The position numbers and the translations under genes are program-made. A stretch of 64,000 bases of DNA from the NCBI RefSeq assembly GCF_030272615.1, contig NC_081407.1, positions 149,355,744-149,419,743 of the forward strand. Direction: 5' to 3'. The notes below the pieces were generated by a model. The model ran no database searches and was not told the DNA's origin. It was given only the letters and a program-made list of their open reading frames with translations. The DNA comes from Cryptomeria japonica (lineage: Eukaryota > Streptophyta > Pinopsida > Cupressales > Cupressaceae). Within the stretch, counting starts at the first letter, position 1, and each line of letters begins with the position of its first letter. Below are positions 1 to 12,065 of this stretch, piece by piece.

Positions 1-580
1 AATTCAAATGCATGTAGCTTACCAATAGTAGCATCCAAAGAAATTGGCATATTGGGTACAGACCTTAATTCATTTATTGTAGATACTTGGATTGCATAAG
101 TAGGTAGAAGGGTTCTAAATAACTTACTTGTGACATCCTTTTCTTCAATGGTTCCTCCTGCTCCTTTGATTTGAGTGACAATCTCCTTTAGTCTTGTACT
201 GTACTGGGTTACGTTCTCACCTTCATTCATTCTCATAGATTCAAGTTGTCCTCTTAGACTATCCACTTTTGCTATTTGAACATGTTCATCACTGCCATAC
301 ACATATATGAGCTTGTCCCACATTGCCTTGGCATCATTGCAGCCTTCTAGATCATTAAACTATGAGTTGGTCAATGCAGATGTTATTTCAATCATTGCTT
401 GAATATGTTCTTGCTTTGCCTTTATCTCTTCCATTGTCAATGGATAGGTGCTCGGTGTAATGAAATCATTCTCCAGATAATATACAACATATTCTCCAAC
501 TCCTGATAGGTGCAGCTTCATCCTTTTTTGCCATGTAGAGAAACTTGACTCGTTCAGCTTCAGTGCATCCCTCTTATAGA
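1..580 (-). pseudogene. Ty1/copia gag (UBN2-type), partial
   Basis: Read on the minus strand, this stretch encodes the N-terminal half of a copia Gag, the structural protein that forms the cytoplasmic virus-like particle. Visible blocks are LNESSFSTWQKRMKLHL, an AMWDKL motif, and the region QLESMRMNEGENVTQYSTRL, the usual UBN2 pattern of copia Gag and of plant retro-gag proteins. At least one stop interrupts it (near 360), and the left window edge truncates it. It starts about 60 bases after a primer-binding site and an LTR (647-2170), the normal 5' layout of an LTR retrotransposon. Protease, integrase and RT would lie outside the window to the left. Family assignment is firm; the exact start codon is not determined. 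Confidence 0.8.
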
Positions 581-630
581 TCTTTGGATCTTTTCCTCAA
601 GTACCTTTAAACTTTTTCTTCTAGAGTCCA

Positions 631-644
631 AAGCTCTGATACCA
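631..644 (-). other. primer-binding site (initiator tRNA-Met type)
   Basis: The minus strand reads TGGTATCAGAGCTT two bases after the LTR end. This is the standard plant copia primer site complementary to the 3' end of initiator tRNA-Met. It fixes the element's orientation and the LTR boundary at 647. Confidence 0.85.
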
Positions 645-646
645 AT

Positions 647-2170
647 TGATAGTTATGATACTTAATGTTAAGTACAGATGCCAAGATAACAAGATGAGAG
701 TGGGGGGGGTAAATCATATAATCTTAATCATCCATAAAATCAATAGATTCAACCTCGGTAACATATATTTCAGCAATATAACCAAAACTGCTAAACATGC
801 AAACTCATAAGCATATAAACATCATAACACTCATAACACCAGATTTAACGTGGAAACCCAAATAGGGAAAAACCATTGTGGAATTTTGGACCCACTAAGA
901 AATATACTCTTCTAGAGTATGCTCGGTTAAAAGCGAATCCTTTTAAAGATTACAAACACTTTGCTAGATGTGACCCAGTTAAGGGATTTCCCTCAGATTT
1001 GTTAGGATCTTAACCTTGTTAGAAGTGACCTTATTAAAGGATTTCAAACACTCAATCAGAATGTCACCTTGCTAGAGGGTTTTACAAATAAGACTGTTAA
1101 GTCCACTCGGTCAAGAGATTTTCTGTCACTTCACAAAATAACAGTAATAAAAATCTATTTGCAACTTCACATATAAAATGCTAAAGTAGATTCTTATTTG
1201 CTCAATACAATCTAGTCATAGGAATTATCTTGTCCCTCTGCTGGGCTCTATACTTTGTTATTGAAACAGGTCTTCAAGCTTCTGTGCTCGGTAATCACTA
1301 TGTAGCATCCCTGTGCTTACACTTGGCCACATACATTGTTTATCAACAGTTCCTCATTTATAAACAATTGCTAACCACTTAATCCCCTTGATCACATATC
1401 CCATGATCAATCATAGCCATCAGATCTTCAAACTTGACCAGGTTCAATGTATCCTTCGATCTGAAAACATTTTACCTCACCTTGGAACTTGCATACATTT
1501 CTTGGAACTTGTGCTAAGGTATTGTGGTTCAATCTGCATTGTAGATCTTCCTGCCAATCTTCCATTGCCATAGATTCTTAACAAACTTCACACACAACAT
1601 ACTAATCATTTAATCAATTCCAGCTCATCAGCTTCCTTCATTAAATAATGCTTTTAATCATTTAATGCTTTCTATTATAGCTCGGTTGCAACTTAGTAAA
1701 TACTAAACTTCACTCGGTAGACATTCCACCTTCATTAACTGATAGTGATAACCTTAGGGTTTATCGACTAGGTTCCTTAGGGTTTACCGACTAGGTTCTT
1801 TGCTCGGTAACATAGTATAGTATTAACCTTACAATCAACAACATATGTAGGATATCAAAACAATCTAAACATCATGATCTCATCATTGTCTAACTTGGTA
1901 ATAGCTGCCCATTGAATAACTTATTTCTCCCCTTATTCATCACAATCTTTTTATGTCTTTTACCGACATCTTTGTACTGATCAAATCATACTTCTTAAGA
2001 TATGGCAACATCATACTGAATTAGAAAATCAATTTCTTGACATCAATGAGAAAATAATAATATTAAGACAGTAAACATCCTTAATCAGTTATATCCATAA
2101 TCATCAACAACCTTCTCAATATCCTTATTGAAATGCCAACAATCTCTTATTGTCTGTTATAATGCCAATA
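647..2170 (-). mobile_element. 5' LTR of the copia element
   Basis: A 1.52-kb LTR lies between the primer site and the integrase sequence of a gypsy element. On the minus strand it starts TATTGGCATT and ends AACTATCA. The same sequence recurs at 59595-60938 in the same orientation and inverted at 60939-62126, which confirms it as one dispersed LTR family. A G-run followed by TAAATCATA near 700 corresponds to the C-rich motif near the 3' end of other copia LTRs in the window. Small ORFs inside it have no coding signature. The insertion interrupts the gypsy integrase; the flanking bases at 2171 are GAGAT, and the other flank is outside the window, so no target duplication can be tested. Confidence 0.8.
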
Positions 2171-2189
2171 GAGATGCCTTTCATCTAAC

Positions 2190-3287
2190 AATTTTAGCTC
2201 TTGTAAGCAGGCAATTCTATATTCTTCCTCTGGTAGGATGTCTTACAACGATACCCTTAGAGAAGGGATCTCGATCTCAAGGGGAAGGATGGCTTTGGAG
2301 CTGAAGACTAGGGAATAAGGGGGTGGCACCTGTGGGGGTACGGATGGAGGTGTGGTAGGCCCACAAAGTGGGATGGAGTTGGAGGTGCCAATCGTGGCCA
2401 GCTTCATTGACTTTCTTTTTGAGGATTTTGATTAAGGTTTTATTAGAAGCCTTAGCTTGGCAGTTGCCTTGGGGATAATATGGGGTGGAGAAGCGATGTT
2501 GGATGTTGAATTTTTGGTAGAGTTCTTTGACATCCTAGTTTTTAAATTGTTTGCCATTATTTGTGATAATAACTTTTGGGATGCCATACCGGTAGATTAG
2601 ATAGTTCAGGATGAATTTGGATATTTGCTTGCCAGTGGTGAAAGTAAGAGGGATAGCCTCTACCCACTTGGTGAAGTATTCGGTGGTGATGATAATGAAT
2701 TTATATCCATTGGAAGATGAAGGGTGGATTTTCCCAATGAGATCAAGCCCCCACTGTGAGAAGGGCCATGGTGTTATAAATGGCTGCAATTCTTGTGACG
2801 GTGCATGAATTTTGTCACCATGTTGCTAGCAAGGGATGCATTTCTTCACATAATTATGTGCATCTACTTCCATTTTAGACCAATAGTATCTTGTTCTCAA
2901 AATATTTTTAGCCAATGTGAGCCCACTTGAGTGTGCCCCACAGATACCCTCGTGTACTTCGTGTAATGCCCATTCCACCTCTTGTTTATCTAAACACCTT
3001 AGGAGAGAACCATCAAAATGCCTTCTGAATAGGGTGTCTCTGAGGATGGTGTAACGAGCACATTGGCGGATGAAGGTTTGTTGCTGGATTTTTGTGAGAT
3101 GTAGAGGAAAGGTGTTGTCTTTGAGGAAAGCAAAGGTTTCTTGGTACCAAGGGGACTCAGGACCAATGAGAATACACACCATTTCAGACTCTGGTAGGTC
3201 ATATGCTGGTATAAATAATTGCTCGACCAAGAACTCACACTTTAGACTGTGTGCTGGCATTTGAAGGAGGGAGCCAATGGTGGCCAT
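2190..3287 (-). pseudogene. gypsy integrase (Tat-like element)
   Basis: This integrase would insert the retrotransposon cDNA into chromosomal DNA in the nucleus. The zinc-binding N-terminus is seen near 2826-2960 (HEVHEGICGAH, then YWSKM and a CIPC end). The catalytic core near 2535-2789 begins WGLDLIGKIHPSS. The second catalytic Asp is changed (IITNNGKQF instead of DNGxQF), and the usual QGNGQAEASNKTL block reads QGNCQAKASNKTL, so the catalytic Glu is also lost. The C-terminal segment with EIPSLRVSL and EEYRIACLQELKLLDERHL runs right up to the copia LTR at 2170, so the insertion landed inside the integrase coding region. The segments are separated by in-frame stops (for example near 2822). 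Confidence 0.85.
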
Positions 3288-3289
3288 TG

Positions 3290-3665
3290 CATCTGCAACC
3301 CTATTGTTTGTTCATGGGATTTGATTAAATGTGATTGCTATGAAATGTTTCTTAAGATCTTCAACCATGGTATGGTAAGGAAGGAGTTTATCATCTTTTG
3401 TCTGGTACTCATCATTGACTTGTTTTATAACGAGCTGAGAATCACCATAAACTTGTAACTCCTTTATTTTCTAGTGGATAGCCAGATGCAAACCTGTGAT
3501 GAGTGCCTCGTATTCTGCTATGGTATTGGTACATGCAAAGGCTATCTTGTATGCTTTGGGGATGCCATCTCCTTGAGGTGTGACCAATAATATTCCTGCC
3601 CCCGATCCATTTTAGGTGCAGGAGCCATCAAAGTATAATTACCATGTGGAGGATGTGGAAACAGT
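3290..3665 (-). pseudogene. second, archaeal-type RNase H domain of the gypsy polyprotein
   Basis: The minus strand reads LYFDGSC, NGSGAGILLVTPQGDG, AEYEALITGLHLAI and YGDSQLVIKQV, the characteristic blocks of the archaeal-like RNase H in Tat-lineage gypsy elements. These elements carry it in addition to the classical RNase H behind the RT. Its role is thought to be removal of RNA from RNA-DNA hybrids during cDNA synthesis. The catalytic Asp (FDGS), Glu (EYEAL) and second Asp (GDSQL) positions are all recognisable, but single stops split the frame near 3613-3655 and near 3470. It lies between the classical RNase H (upstream) and the integrase zinc finger (downstream), as expected. Confidence 0.8.
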
Positions 3666-4880
3666 CATAATGAACTCATCTGGCAATTCTGTGAGAATAG
3701 GATGGTCACCTGGAAGTGGAGCTTCAACCAATTGATCTGCAATGACTTGTCCCTTGATTGCCTTTCTATCCACATATTCAATGTCAAACTCACTTAGGAA
3801 CATGACCCATTTGGCGGTTCTACCAGTGAGAGCAACTTTTGACAAGAGATATTTAAGTGGATCAAATTTAGCAATTAATTTTGTCTTGTTGTTTAGCATA
3901 TAGTGTCATAGTTTCTATGTGCTAAACACTAATGCCAAACATGCTCTTTCAATGGGGTGTAATTGAGTTCATATCCTAGCAATGTTCGACTGATGTAGAA
4001 AATGGTGTGTTCCTTCCCTTGATCATCTATTTGCACTAGTAATGCCCCCAATGCCACTGTAGTAACACATATGTACAAAATGAGGGGTTTTCCAGGGGTA
4101 GGTGGCATCAAAACTGGAGGTGATGCTAGATATTTTTTTAATTTCTCAAAGGCATTTTGACATAAGTAGTCCCATTTGAATTTCTTGTCCTTGCACAGAA
4201 GGTGTAGAAGTGGATGACACTTATCTGCTAGTTGTGAAATAAAACGTCTAACAGATTGGAGTTTTCCTTGGAGACTGCACAGTTGTCTAAGAGTTTTTGG
4301 TGGAGGCATTTCCATGATAGCTTTTACTTTTGCAAGATCAACCTCAATGCCTCTGCAGGAAACAATGAATCCTAATAATTTTCCCGATGTGACTCCAAAC
4401 CCACACTTTTTGGGATTCAGGCGTAGTTTGTATTTTTCTAATCTTTCAAAGATCTGCTTTAGAATGGGAATGTGTTCTTGTCTTGTCTTAGATTTGCCTA
4501 GTAGACCATCCACATAGTCCTCCATAATTTTGTGTAAGAGGTCATGAAAAATTGTTGTCATGACATGTTGGTATGTAGCTCTAGCATTTTTGAGACCAAA
4601 AGGCATGAGCCGATAACATAAAGTACCCCATGGTGTTGTGAATGTAGTTTTATGCTGATCCTCATTCGCTATCCTGATTTGGTTGTATTCAGAAAACCCA
4701 TCCATTAGTGATAGCATTTCATGTCCTCCTATAAAGTCCACAATCATGTCTATATTGGGGAGTGGGAAATCATCTTTAGGACGAGCTCTATTTAGATCTC
4801 AAAAATCTGTGCAGATGCGGATGCCCCCAGTAGGTTTGCCGATAGGTACAATGTTAGAGACCCATTCAGCGTAGTCTACT
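3639..4880 (-). pseudogene. gypsy reverse transcriptase and RNase H
   Basis: This RT copies retrotransposon RNA into cDNA in the particle. In minus order one sees the fingers motif PTGGIRICTDF (stop follows), the palm block SLMDGFSEYNQIRI, the LMPFGLKNARATYQ block, the active site DYVDGLLGKS, then KYKLRLNPKKCGFGV and the connection. The catalytic box is normally YVDDLL, so here the second Asp has become Gly and the enzyme should be dead. RNase H follows (LILYICVTTVALGALL, EHTIFYISRTL, and FDPLKYLLSKVALTGRTAKW). A stop and frame break near 3900-3929 separate the two ORFs of 272 and 86 codons. Confidence 0.88.
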
Positions 4881-4963
4881 GGTTTGATAAATTCTGCGTC
4901 TAACATCTTTTGGAGTTTTGCCTTGACCAGGAGTGCAATATGTGGGTGCATTTTGTGCAATTT

Positions 4964-6316
4964 TCATTTTACAGGTTTTGTGTCTAGGCAGACAGTGAGA
5001 TTGTGAACCACCAAGGCAGGATCCAACCCTAGCATATCGGAATAGGACCATGCGAAATTGATTTTTACCTCTGTAAGGAAGTTGATGAAGTCTTGTTTCT
5101 CTATTTCTATGAGGGATTTGGCAATGAGCACATGTTTTAGAATGACTTCAGTGCCCATGTTGATTTCGTCTATTTCTTCTATCAACAATTTTGATTTGTC
5201 ATGTGGAAGGTAATCAATGGTAGGGAGGTCAAGTCCCTCATCGTCAAGTGCCTTTTCCAAGTTTTCACTTTCGGATACGCTCTTTGTTTTTATTTTTTGT
5301 TCATCCAAAGGTGCCTCAGGGAGGTTTTCACCTAGGGAATCATGTCTTTTCCTTTTATTATCTTTTTTGTGGCTAAGGGAATTGACCTGACTACCAAAGT
5401 ATCCCTTTTTGTGTAGTTGAATACCCTTGTTTCTGTTACAATCTTCCAGGTTTTGTGCTGTCGGGAGAGAAAAGAGAGCATTATCATCGACGCAGATATC
5501 TAAAGTGGGTTTGTCTTGTTGGCCCCACTCAATGAGTTCAAGATGGACAAGTTGTAGCTCGTGTGAAGTAGGAGGGGTTACAAGGGTGATGGTATTGATG
5601 TAAGTGTCAAAGAAGATATCTTTCTCATATTCATAAGGCATTTCATGGAATTCCTCTTCATCAATGCTTTCGATATCCAAAGAAGGATTAGAAGGGGCAC
5701 CAGTGATAGTAATCTTAGGCATCGGGGTGTACCCCAATCCTCTGTTGTATCTATAGGAAACAGGATTTATGGGTTCTTTTCTTCCTTTCTCCTCTAGTCC
5801 CAGGCCGTGTCCTTTGTAACCCATTCTTTCAACTATGGCAGATGCTTTTGGGTACATTTTTTTGGATATTTTTGCAGGATCATCATCCTCTTCCCGATAC
5901 AACCAGGAAGAGACATCTGCTTCAAGGCTCTCCTCATTAAGTGGGCCCCATTGCTGGAAGGTGGTATTTTGGCATTGTATGACTGGTTTTGGGTCCTTTT
6001 TGAGCTCTTTTGGTTTGCCAAATGACTTAGGAGAGAGAGGGAGGTTTCCTATTAATAAGACGTCCTCCAATTTGTATTCTCCATAGCCATTGTCCAAGAT
6101 CTTGATTTGATTATCTGGTTGGGATGATGTGGAGGCAACATTTGATGTTTCAGATGGAGGCGTTGGCGAGGCTCTAATTAATGGGCAATGATATGGATGG
6201 TTTTTCTCTAAAAGTTTGCAATGCTGGAAGGGTTGTGGATCACTTTTGATAGTTATCTCTCTTCCATTGAAGGGGAATTTGATGCATTGGTGATAGGTGG
6301 AGGGTACAACCTTCAA
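4964..6316 (-). pseudogene. gypsy linker region with G-patch motif, between protease and RT
   Basis: A 450-codon open stretch on the minus strand connects the protease to the RT. Near residues 160-190 it has a G-patch-like block (IVERMGYKGHGLGLEEKG, then NRGLGYTP), a glycine-rich RNA-binding motif also known downstream of the protease in some retroviruses and in many plant gypsy polyproteins. The rest is acidic and low in recognisable domains (DDDPAKIS, EEEFHEMPYEYE). The C-terminal part (VKINFAWSYSDMLGLDPALV) is the conserved lead-in to the RT (FAWSYxDMPGLDP), which shows that this is one polyprotein and not a separate gene. Function of the middle part is unknown. Confidence 0.75.
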
Positions 6317-6349
6317 CGAATGAATCTATGGATGACCAAGGAGAATTTT

Positions 6350-6808
6350 TTAGGGGATATCAAGATATAGTACTTGGCAAGGGGTTTCAATTGTACTGGG
6401 GCCGACTTGAAGAGGTAAGGTGATCATGCCCTTTGAAACTCTTTCCACATCATCATATGCCTTTATTGTGATCCTTCCTGATGTATCTACCAGGTCCTCA
6501 GAAAGTCCCAATTGTTTTATAACTTTGTATGTACACAAATTAAGCCAAGATCGATCGTCTATCAGGATATGTTTGACCTTGTGCTTGTGGATAAGAGCTT
6601 TGATGTGCAAAGGTTTGTTATGGTCTTCATCTACGGGAGCATCTTTGGAGGTAAATACAAGGTGCTGCTGGGTAGCAAGGTTTCCAATAAGGGGTTGGAA
6701 TTGGGTGGCATTGATGTTATTAGGAACATGTGATTCAAGAAGGGCTTGTTCCAAAATTTCTTTATGGACCGGGGAAGTCTTGAGAAGTTCCAAAATGGAG
6801 ATCTGCAT
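6350..6808 (-). pseudogene. gypsy aspartic protease
   Basis: The minus strand encodes KALIHKHKVKHILIDDRSW, followed by NLCTYKVIKQLGLSEDLV and later ITLPLQVGPSTIETPCQVLY. This is the usual layout of the retrotransposon pepsin-like half protease (VNRVLIDGGSALNLL, then a hydrophobic flap). The active-site triad normally DG/SGS or DGGS reads DDRS here, so the active-site Asp remains but the Gly is lost. The protease would cut Gag-Pol into mature proteins. One stop near 6350 separates it from the G-patch region downstream. Confidence 0.75.
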
Positions 6809-6849
6809 GGGTGTCTTCCCAAGTTGGTCAAGGAGGTCATATCAGTAGG

Positions 6850-9121
6850 TGGAAGAAATGGGTGGGGGGTTTGGTGGGGGAGGGACTCCTTGGATGGTGA
6901 CTTTACCTCAGTGTGTAGTTACATTGCTGTCATTCTAGAAATGAGAGGTGGAAGGCGTGGCACCTTGAATGACTATCCTAGTAGGATTTGGTCTATTTTG
7001 GGAAGAAGGAGGACTAACTCCTTGGATGGTTATGACATTGATATGATTGTCTGTAGGTTCAATGTGACCTACTAAAAAATCAAAGCCGGTTATGTGGTTA
7101 GCGTAGTCATAACCCACTACGTTAGATGATGAGCCCTTTCCTTTATCATGCTTCAGGAAGGGTTCCTAGTACATTTTGAGTTTGTCCTTGTTATTACTAG
7201 GTTTTGCATTTGCTACTTCAATCTCACCTCCATCAATGAGATCTTGTATGTAGATCTTCAGTTTCATACACTTTCGTGTATCATGTCCCTTGATACGATG
7301 GTATTCACAGTACTCATTTTCATTGTACCATCTTGGTTTAGGTTGATTGGGGTCAAATGGGTGAGTGATTGGAAAAACCACTACACCTGCTTGGACAAGT
7401 TTTTGAAACACCATTTCAATAGGCTCAGCCAGAGGAGTGAAGTCTCTTGGAGTCTGGTTATTCGATTGGGGTGGTCATCTCTGGATTGAGACATTGTTGT
7501 GAGGTTTTTGGGATTGATTTTGATTATTTTGATTATTGAATTGATGATTATTGGTGGTGGATTTTGGGGGAGTGGCCATGGTTTGGCCCTACTTTGCATC
7601 AGTTACACCATCATTGACCATGTTTTTGTTTTTAGACTATAATTTTGGCTTGTTGTTATGATAAGAGGAAGAACTTTGTGTCGATTTCTGGTAATGTTTC
7701 AAGGTTCCTTCCTCCAACAACACACGTTCGAGGGCGAGGCCCTTATCGATCAATTTTTGGAAGGATTTGATACATTGGGATATTAAGGGTCTCGAAAGTT
7801 CAGGCACCAAGTTCTTTTGAAATAGCTCAATTTTATGTTGTTCTGGCATGTCCCACTGAAATTTTTTGATAAGATGTCTCCATCTTTGTAGGAAACTGAC
7901 AAGGTTTCTTCAGGACTTTGTTTTGTATTGCATAGGTCCATCATAGAAACATCATTGACCATGTTGTAAGCATAGTAGGCCACAAATTTTTTTGCCAAGT
8001 CTAGAAAGGAGACAATAGAACCTCGCGGAAGAGATGAGAACCATGCCAGGGCGTCTTCTGTGAGACTCTTGGGAAAGAGTCTGCGAAGATAAAGGTCACT
8101 ATAGGAGACTTCTTGGCATAAGATGTGGAATTCTCGGACATGGTCGCAAGGGTCTGCTTTGCCTTCATACTTGGTGAATTTGGGGATCTCAAATCTTGGG
8201 GGATAGGGTGCAACTGATATAGATGGGTCATAAGGACAAGGGCAAAACTCTTCGAATGAGTAAGTTTTCCTTTTATTAGTCCTTTGTTTCATTTCCTTGA
8301 TGATATTTTTCATGTCTTGAATTTTCTTGATGAGGTCTTGTTGTGGACTTTGTTAATGATGAATTTGTATTTGCCCCAAGAATTGGGTGAGCCAAAGAAG
8401 GTGCACCACAACCAATGTATTGATATGATGAGGAGGCAGGAACATGGGATGTAAGGACTGATGTCGCAAGGATTTGTGTGATAGTTGGTTGTGGTCTGCA
8501 AACTATTGTGACGGGATTGAGTACGACCTGAATGAAATTTGCGACATTGTTGGTAGAAAGGGAAGTTTGTGGAATAGAAATATGTGGTTGAATGGAAGGA
8601 GGTGGTATAGAAGTGTGTTGGAGAATAGATGAGATTGGATTTGATAGTGGTATAGATGGTAAGGAGGAAGAAGGTGGGATGGAGACCATGGTGGGATGTG
8701 CCACAGGTGGTATTGATTGAGCTTGGATGATTGATGGGATTGCAACTGATTGAGTCTGAATAATAGGTGTAGCAATTTGTGTGGGAGTGAGGTCTCCTTG
8801 TGGTTGTTGGGTGAGAGCGGATCTATTAAATTCAGGCGGAAGTTGAGCTCCATTTTCAAGGAGAGTTTTTAGAAGTGTAGTAGGATTGTGTTGAATAAAC
8901 TTTTCCATCATCTCTTGGTTATAAGAATCCGCTAGGAAAGTTTCCACTTCCGGATAAAGTTCATCTTGGCTAACCATGTTAGGATTTTGGCTTTGATCTT
9001 GATTGCTAGGTTGACCACTTTGTGTAGGATCTTGCGTGGGATCTTCATATAGGGCACTAATGTCCGACATGCCATATTGTTGTTCAGCCATATCTCTCTT
9101 TTGGGATCGAGTTGTAACCAT
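6850..9121 (-). pseudogene. gypsy gag (frameshifted)
   Basis: The start ATG at 9121 opens MVTTRSQKRDMAEQQYG, a common gypsy Gag opening. About 280 codons of Pro/Gln/Ser/Ile-rich linker follow. After a frameshift near 8290-8360 the capsid domain appears (PPRFEIPKFTKYEGKADPCDHVREF, FPKSLTEDALAWFSSLP, then SPEETLSVSY) at 8313-7783. A second break near 7840 leads to KIELFQKNLVPELSRPL. The nucleic-acid-binding motif is the Tat-type form YCEYHRIKGHDTRKC near 7290-7330 rather than a CCHC knuckle. Gag packages the element RNA. At least four stops or frame breaks mean no full product can be made. Confidence 0.8.
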
Positions 9122-12043
9122 ACACGAATAACCTTGGAAAAGTTTGGAGGAGGAAATTTGTGATGAAAGGACTTAGCAAGATATTTGTGGAATTTTGGAT
9201 TTTGTCTTTTATGACAACAGATTTTGTTGATTGGTATGGTTCTTAGATTAGAGCCCAAATTTGATTAGGATTTGACACCTTAGTCCTTGGATGAGGATTT
9301 TAGGTGGTGGATGCAACCACAAGTAAGGTGATGCCCAAGTTGTGTAGAATTTAGACCTTGGATTGATGATTAAAAGGCCTCTCTTATACCAAGGGTTGAC
9401 TAATGATCCTAAGCAAAGTAAAGACGTGAGTTAAGAGTCTTGATTGACTCAAAAGAATTAGGCAAAAGGTACTTGGAGAGGATTCCCCTTCAAGCACGAG
9501 AGGCAATTAATTAATGATGAGGTCTAAATGGAATTTCACAAGGCATGTAACCTTAACACGAGGTTAAATTGGATTAGAGGATGATTGAATTTGAATTTTG
9601 ATAATTGATTTGATAATGGTGGGAGATTGATTTAATGTGCTAAGTCCTTAGGAAATTTGAGGATGATTGATGGAGGAGGTATGATAGTGATTGGATTAGA
9701 AGAAACTTGATGACTAGGTTGTTCTTGGCATGATCATGACTCAATGGAGGATAGATTCGAAAGACAAGTTATATGAAGGGACATGACCACCCTAATTTGG
9801 ACGATAGTTGGTGTTTCAAAGGACAATCTTGAATGTTGATGGAGAGGATGGACTCTTAGCTTCTCTCTTGGGCTTATGAAACATGGGACAAACAAAGTTT
9901 TGATGCAATTTTGAACTTTGTGTGGGTAATGACTTGGACAATTGTTTGTGTCTTGACAAGTGTTTTTGCAAAGTGTTTGGGGATAGTGATATGTTTTTAG
10001 TCTTCTCTTGGCAAGTATGTATCAAACAAAGAAAACACAATGATCAAATGCATATTATCTCAAAGACACTCATGCTCATATACACCATTCTTAAGGCTGG
10101 CAAGGACAATAGTCATTGGATCCCAATAGGTTTCCTAGCTACGCTTACCCAGAGTGGACACTTAGATGCTTGACCCCACTGGCTCCCCTCCACGACACTC
10201 ACTTCTCAGGGTAGCCAAACATCATTTCCCATAAAAACTCCTCATGGAAAACTTTGTGTCTCTACTAAGGGCTGTAAAAATATGGGCGGCTTCGAAGGTC
10301 TAACCTCCTGCACCAATGATTAGAATGTTTTTGGCCACTATGAACAAGGTGTTTAGTAAGTCTTCCCATTAGGAGCTACCCTTCGAAGTTGTGCAAGCGC
10401 AATTGAGGCCTATAGCCCAATGAAGCACCAAGAACTTAGTAGTCACACAAGCGTGATTGAGATCTCTAGGATCCTACTAAGCACCCAATGTGAGAGTGAA
10501 CTCTCATATAGCCCCAACCATTGACCCTTTCATAGTCAATGGCCTATTTATTATAGTGAGTTGGGAACCCCAGGTTTGGGTGTACTCACTTGGGTCATTC
10601 CCCTCTTACCTTCTCAAAGAGAAAGTTGGGAGGGAAGGCTCGCTAGAGGTAAACACACAATCAAACAAGAAAAGGTTGGAGGGTCTAGATTTCTGATCGT
10701 CTAGTAAGACGAAAGCATACTCTCCTACCTTTACGTTTTTCTTAAAGACACATAAGACAATGGTTCATTCCATTTTAATTAATATCTAGGTGCCTAATTT
10801 AAATAAATGCACAATATTTGGTTGAATCAGCTAGGCAACCTGCAAAACAACTTGATTAGTAGTTTGAAAAATGGAGTCTTCAACAAGCATTCTGCAAAAG
10901 ACAACAAAATGACAAAAATATTAATTTTTTTTGATTTTTTGGGAATAAGTAGAAAAACATGAATACAAACTTTTTTACTAATATAAATGTGGATTTGGAG
11001 GAAAATTTGATGGGTAAATGGGGTTTGACTAGGTTTTTGCTACTTTCCAAGGGATAAGCAAGCAAAAAATGGGGATTTTGGAGGAGAGATGAAGGAATGG
11101 AAAAATTTGTCCAAGAGGGACAAGGAAGCAAAATTTGGAGATGGACAATATGGAAAAATTTGGAGGTGATTGGATAAAAGGGGAAGGAGTTATGGCAAAC
11201 CCTAAAAATAGAGGAATGTAGGTTTTCGGGCTTCAAAAAGTGGAATTTGGGATAAGGCCCTCAAGGAAGGAAATGTGCAAAATGGCAATGTGGGGGATCT
11301 AGTGAAGTTTGGAGGAAAATGGAGTGAAGATAAAATAGATATGGCGAAAAAATAGAATAAATTTTACACCTAATTTAAATAGAGCAGATAATAGAGTAGA
11401 CAGTCGCACTAAACAGATAGAAAAGTGCCAAAGGTCTGGATTTCTGATTGTCTAGATAGACAAGAGCATACTCTCCTACTTTCACACTTTCCACAAACAC
11501 AAAAGACAGATTATTTAAAACTAAACAGATGATTAAAACTAAACAGAGCTGTGGGCAGACAGATTATTTAAAACTAAACAGATGAATAAAACTAAACAGA
11601 GTTGTAGATAGACATATTATTAAGACTAAACAGATGATTAAAATAAACAGAGCATCTAACAAACAGATTATTAGAACTAAACAGAGTAGCTTACAAACAT
11701 ATTATTAAAACTAAACAGATTAGATAACAGAAAAGGAAAAAATGCAGTCATGCTGATATTCAAATTTTTTTACAAAAACATTCGCGTTGAAGTAGAAATA
11801 GAAAATAAATAGAAGTGAGAAAATGCAGAAGAGGAAGAATGAGGAGATAGACGAATTTTATGGGTGGACGCCCAATTTTTTTTGAATTTCTCGTGCAGTC
11901 GTGCTGAACCTAAGGTACTCGCGCTGATTAACAGGCGCTCGTGCTAATTCATAAATAGTCGTGCTGATGCAGAAATAGCCATGAACCTGCGAAAAAAAAT
12001 TCACAAAAAAAACTAAAAAAAAAATCATTAGATTCAGGACGTG
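9122..12043 (-). other. gypsy 5' leader, with two sets of short repeats
   Basis: About 2.9 kb lies between the primer site and gag with no supported coding sequence. Two repeated motifs stand out. Between about 11410 and 11730 the phrase CTAAACAGA recurs roughly ten times with variable AT-rich spacing. Between about 11750 and 11970 a motif close to TCGTGCTGA recurs about five times at roughly 20-30-base intervals, just after the primer site in element orientation. Long leaders are usual for Tat-type elements. Whether the repeats act in RNA packaging or dimerisation cannot be seen from sequence. Confidence 0.6.
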
Positions 12044-12063
12044 GGTCCCACTAGGCGTGCCAG
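12044..12063 (-). other. putative primer-binding site of the gypsy element
   Basis: The minus strand reads TGGCACGCCTAGTGGGACC three bases inside the end of the LTR. A TGG-starting GC-rich block at this place is expected for a tRNA primer site in gypsy elements. I cannot name the tRNA with certainty. Confidence 0.5.
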
Positions 12064-12065
12064 AA

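Noticed and set aside
2611-7489. Plus-strand ORFs opposite the gypsy gag-pol
   Set aside because: All are antisense shadows of the minus-strand polyprotein.
10490-11236. ORFs in the gypsy leader
   Set aside because: Low-complexity frames in non-coding leader with no known domain.
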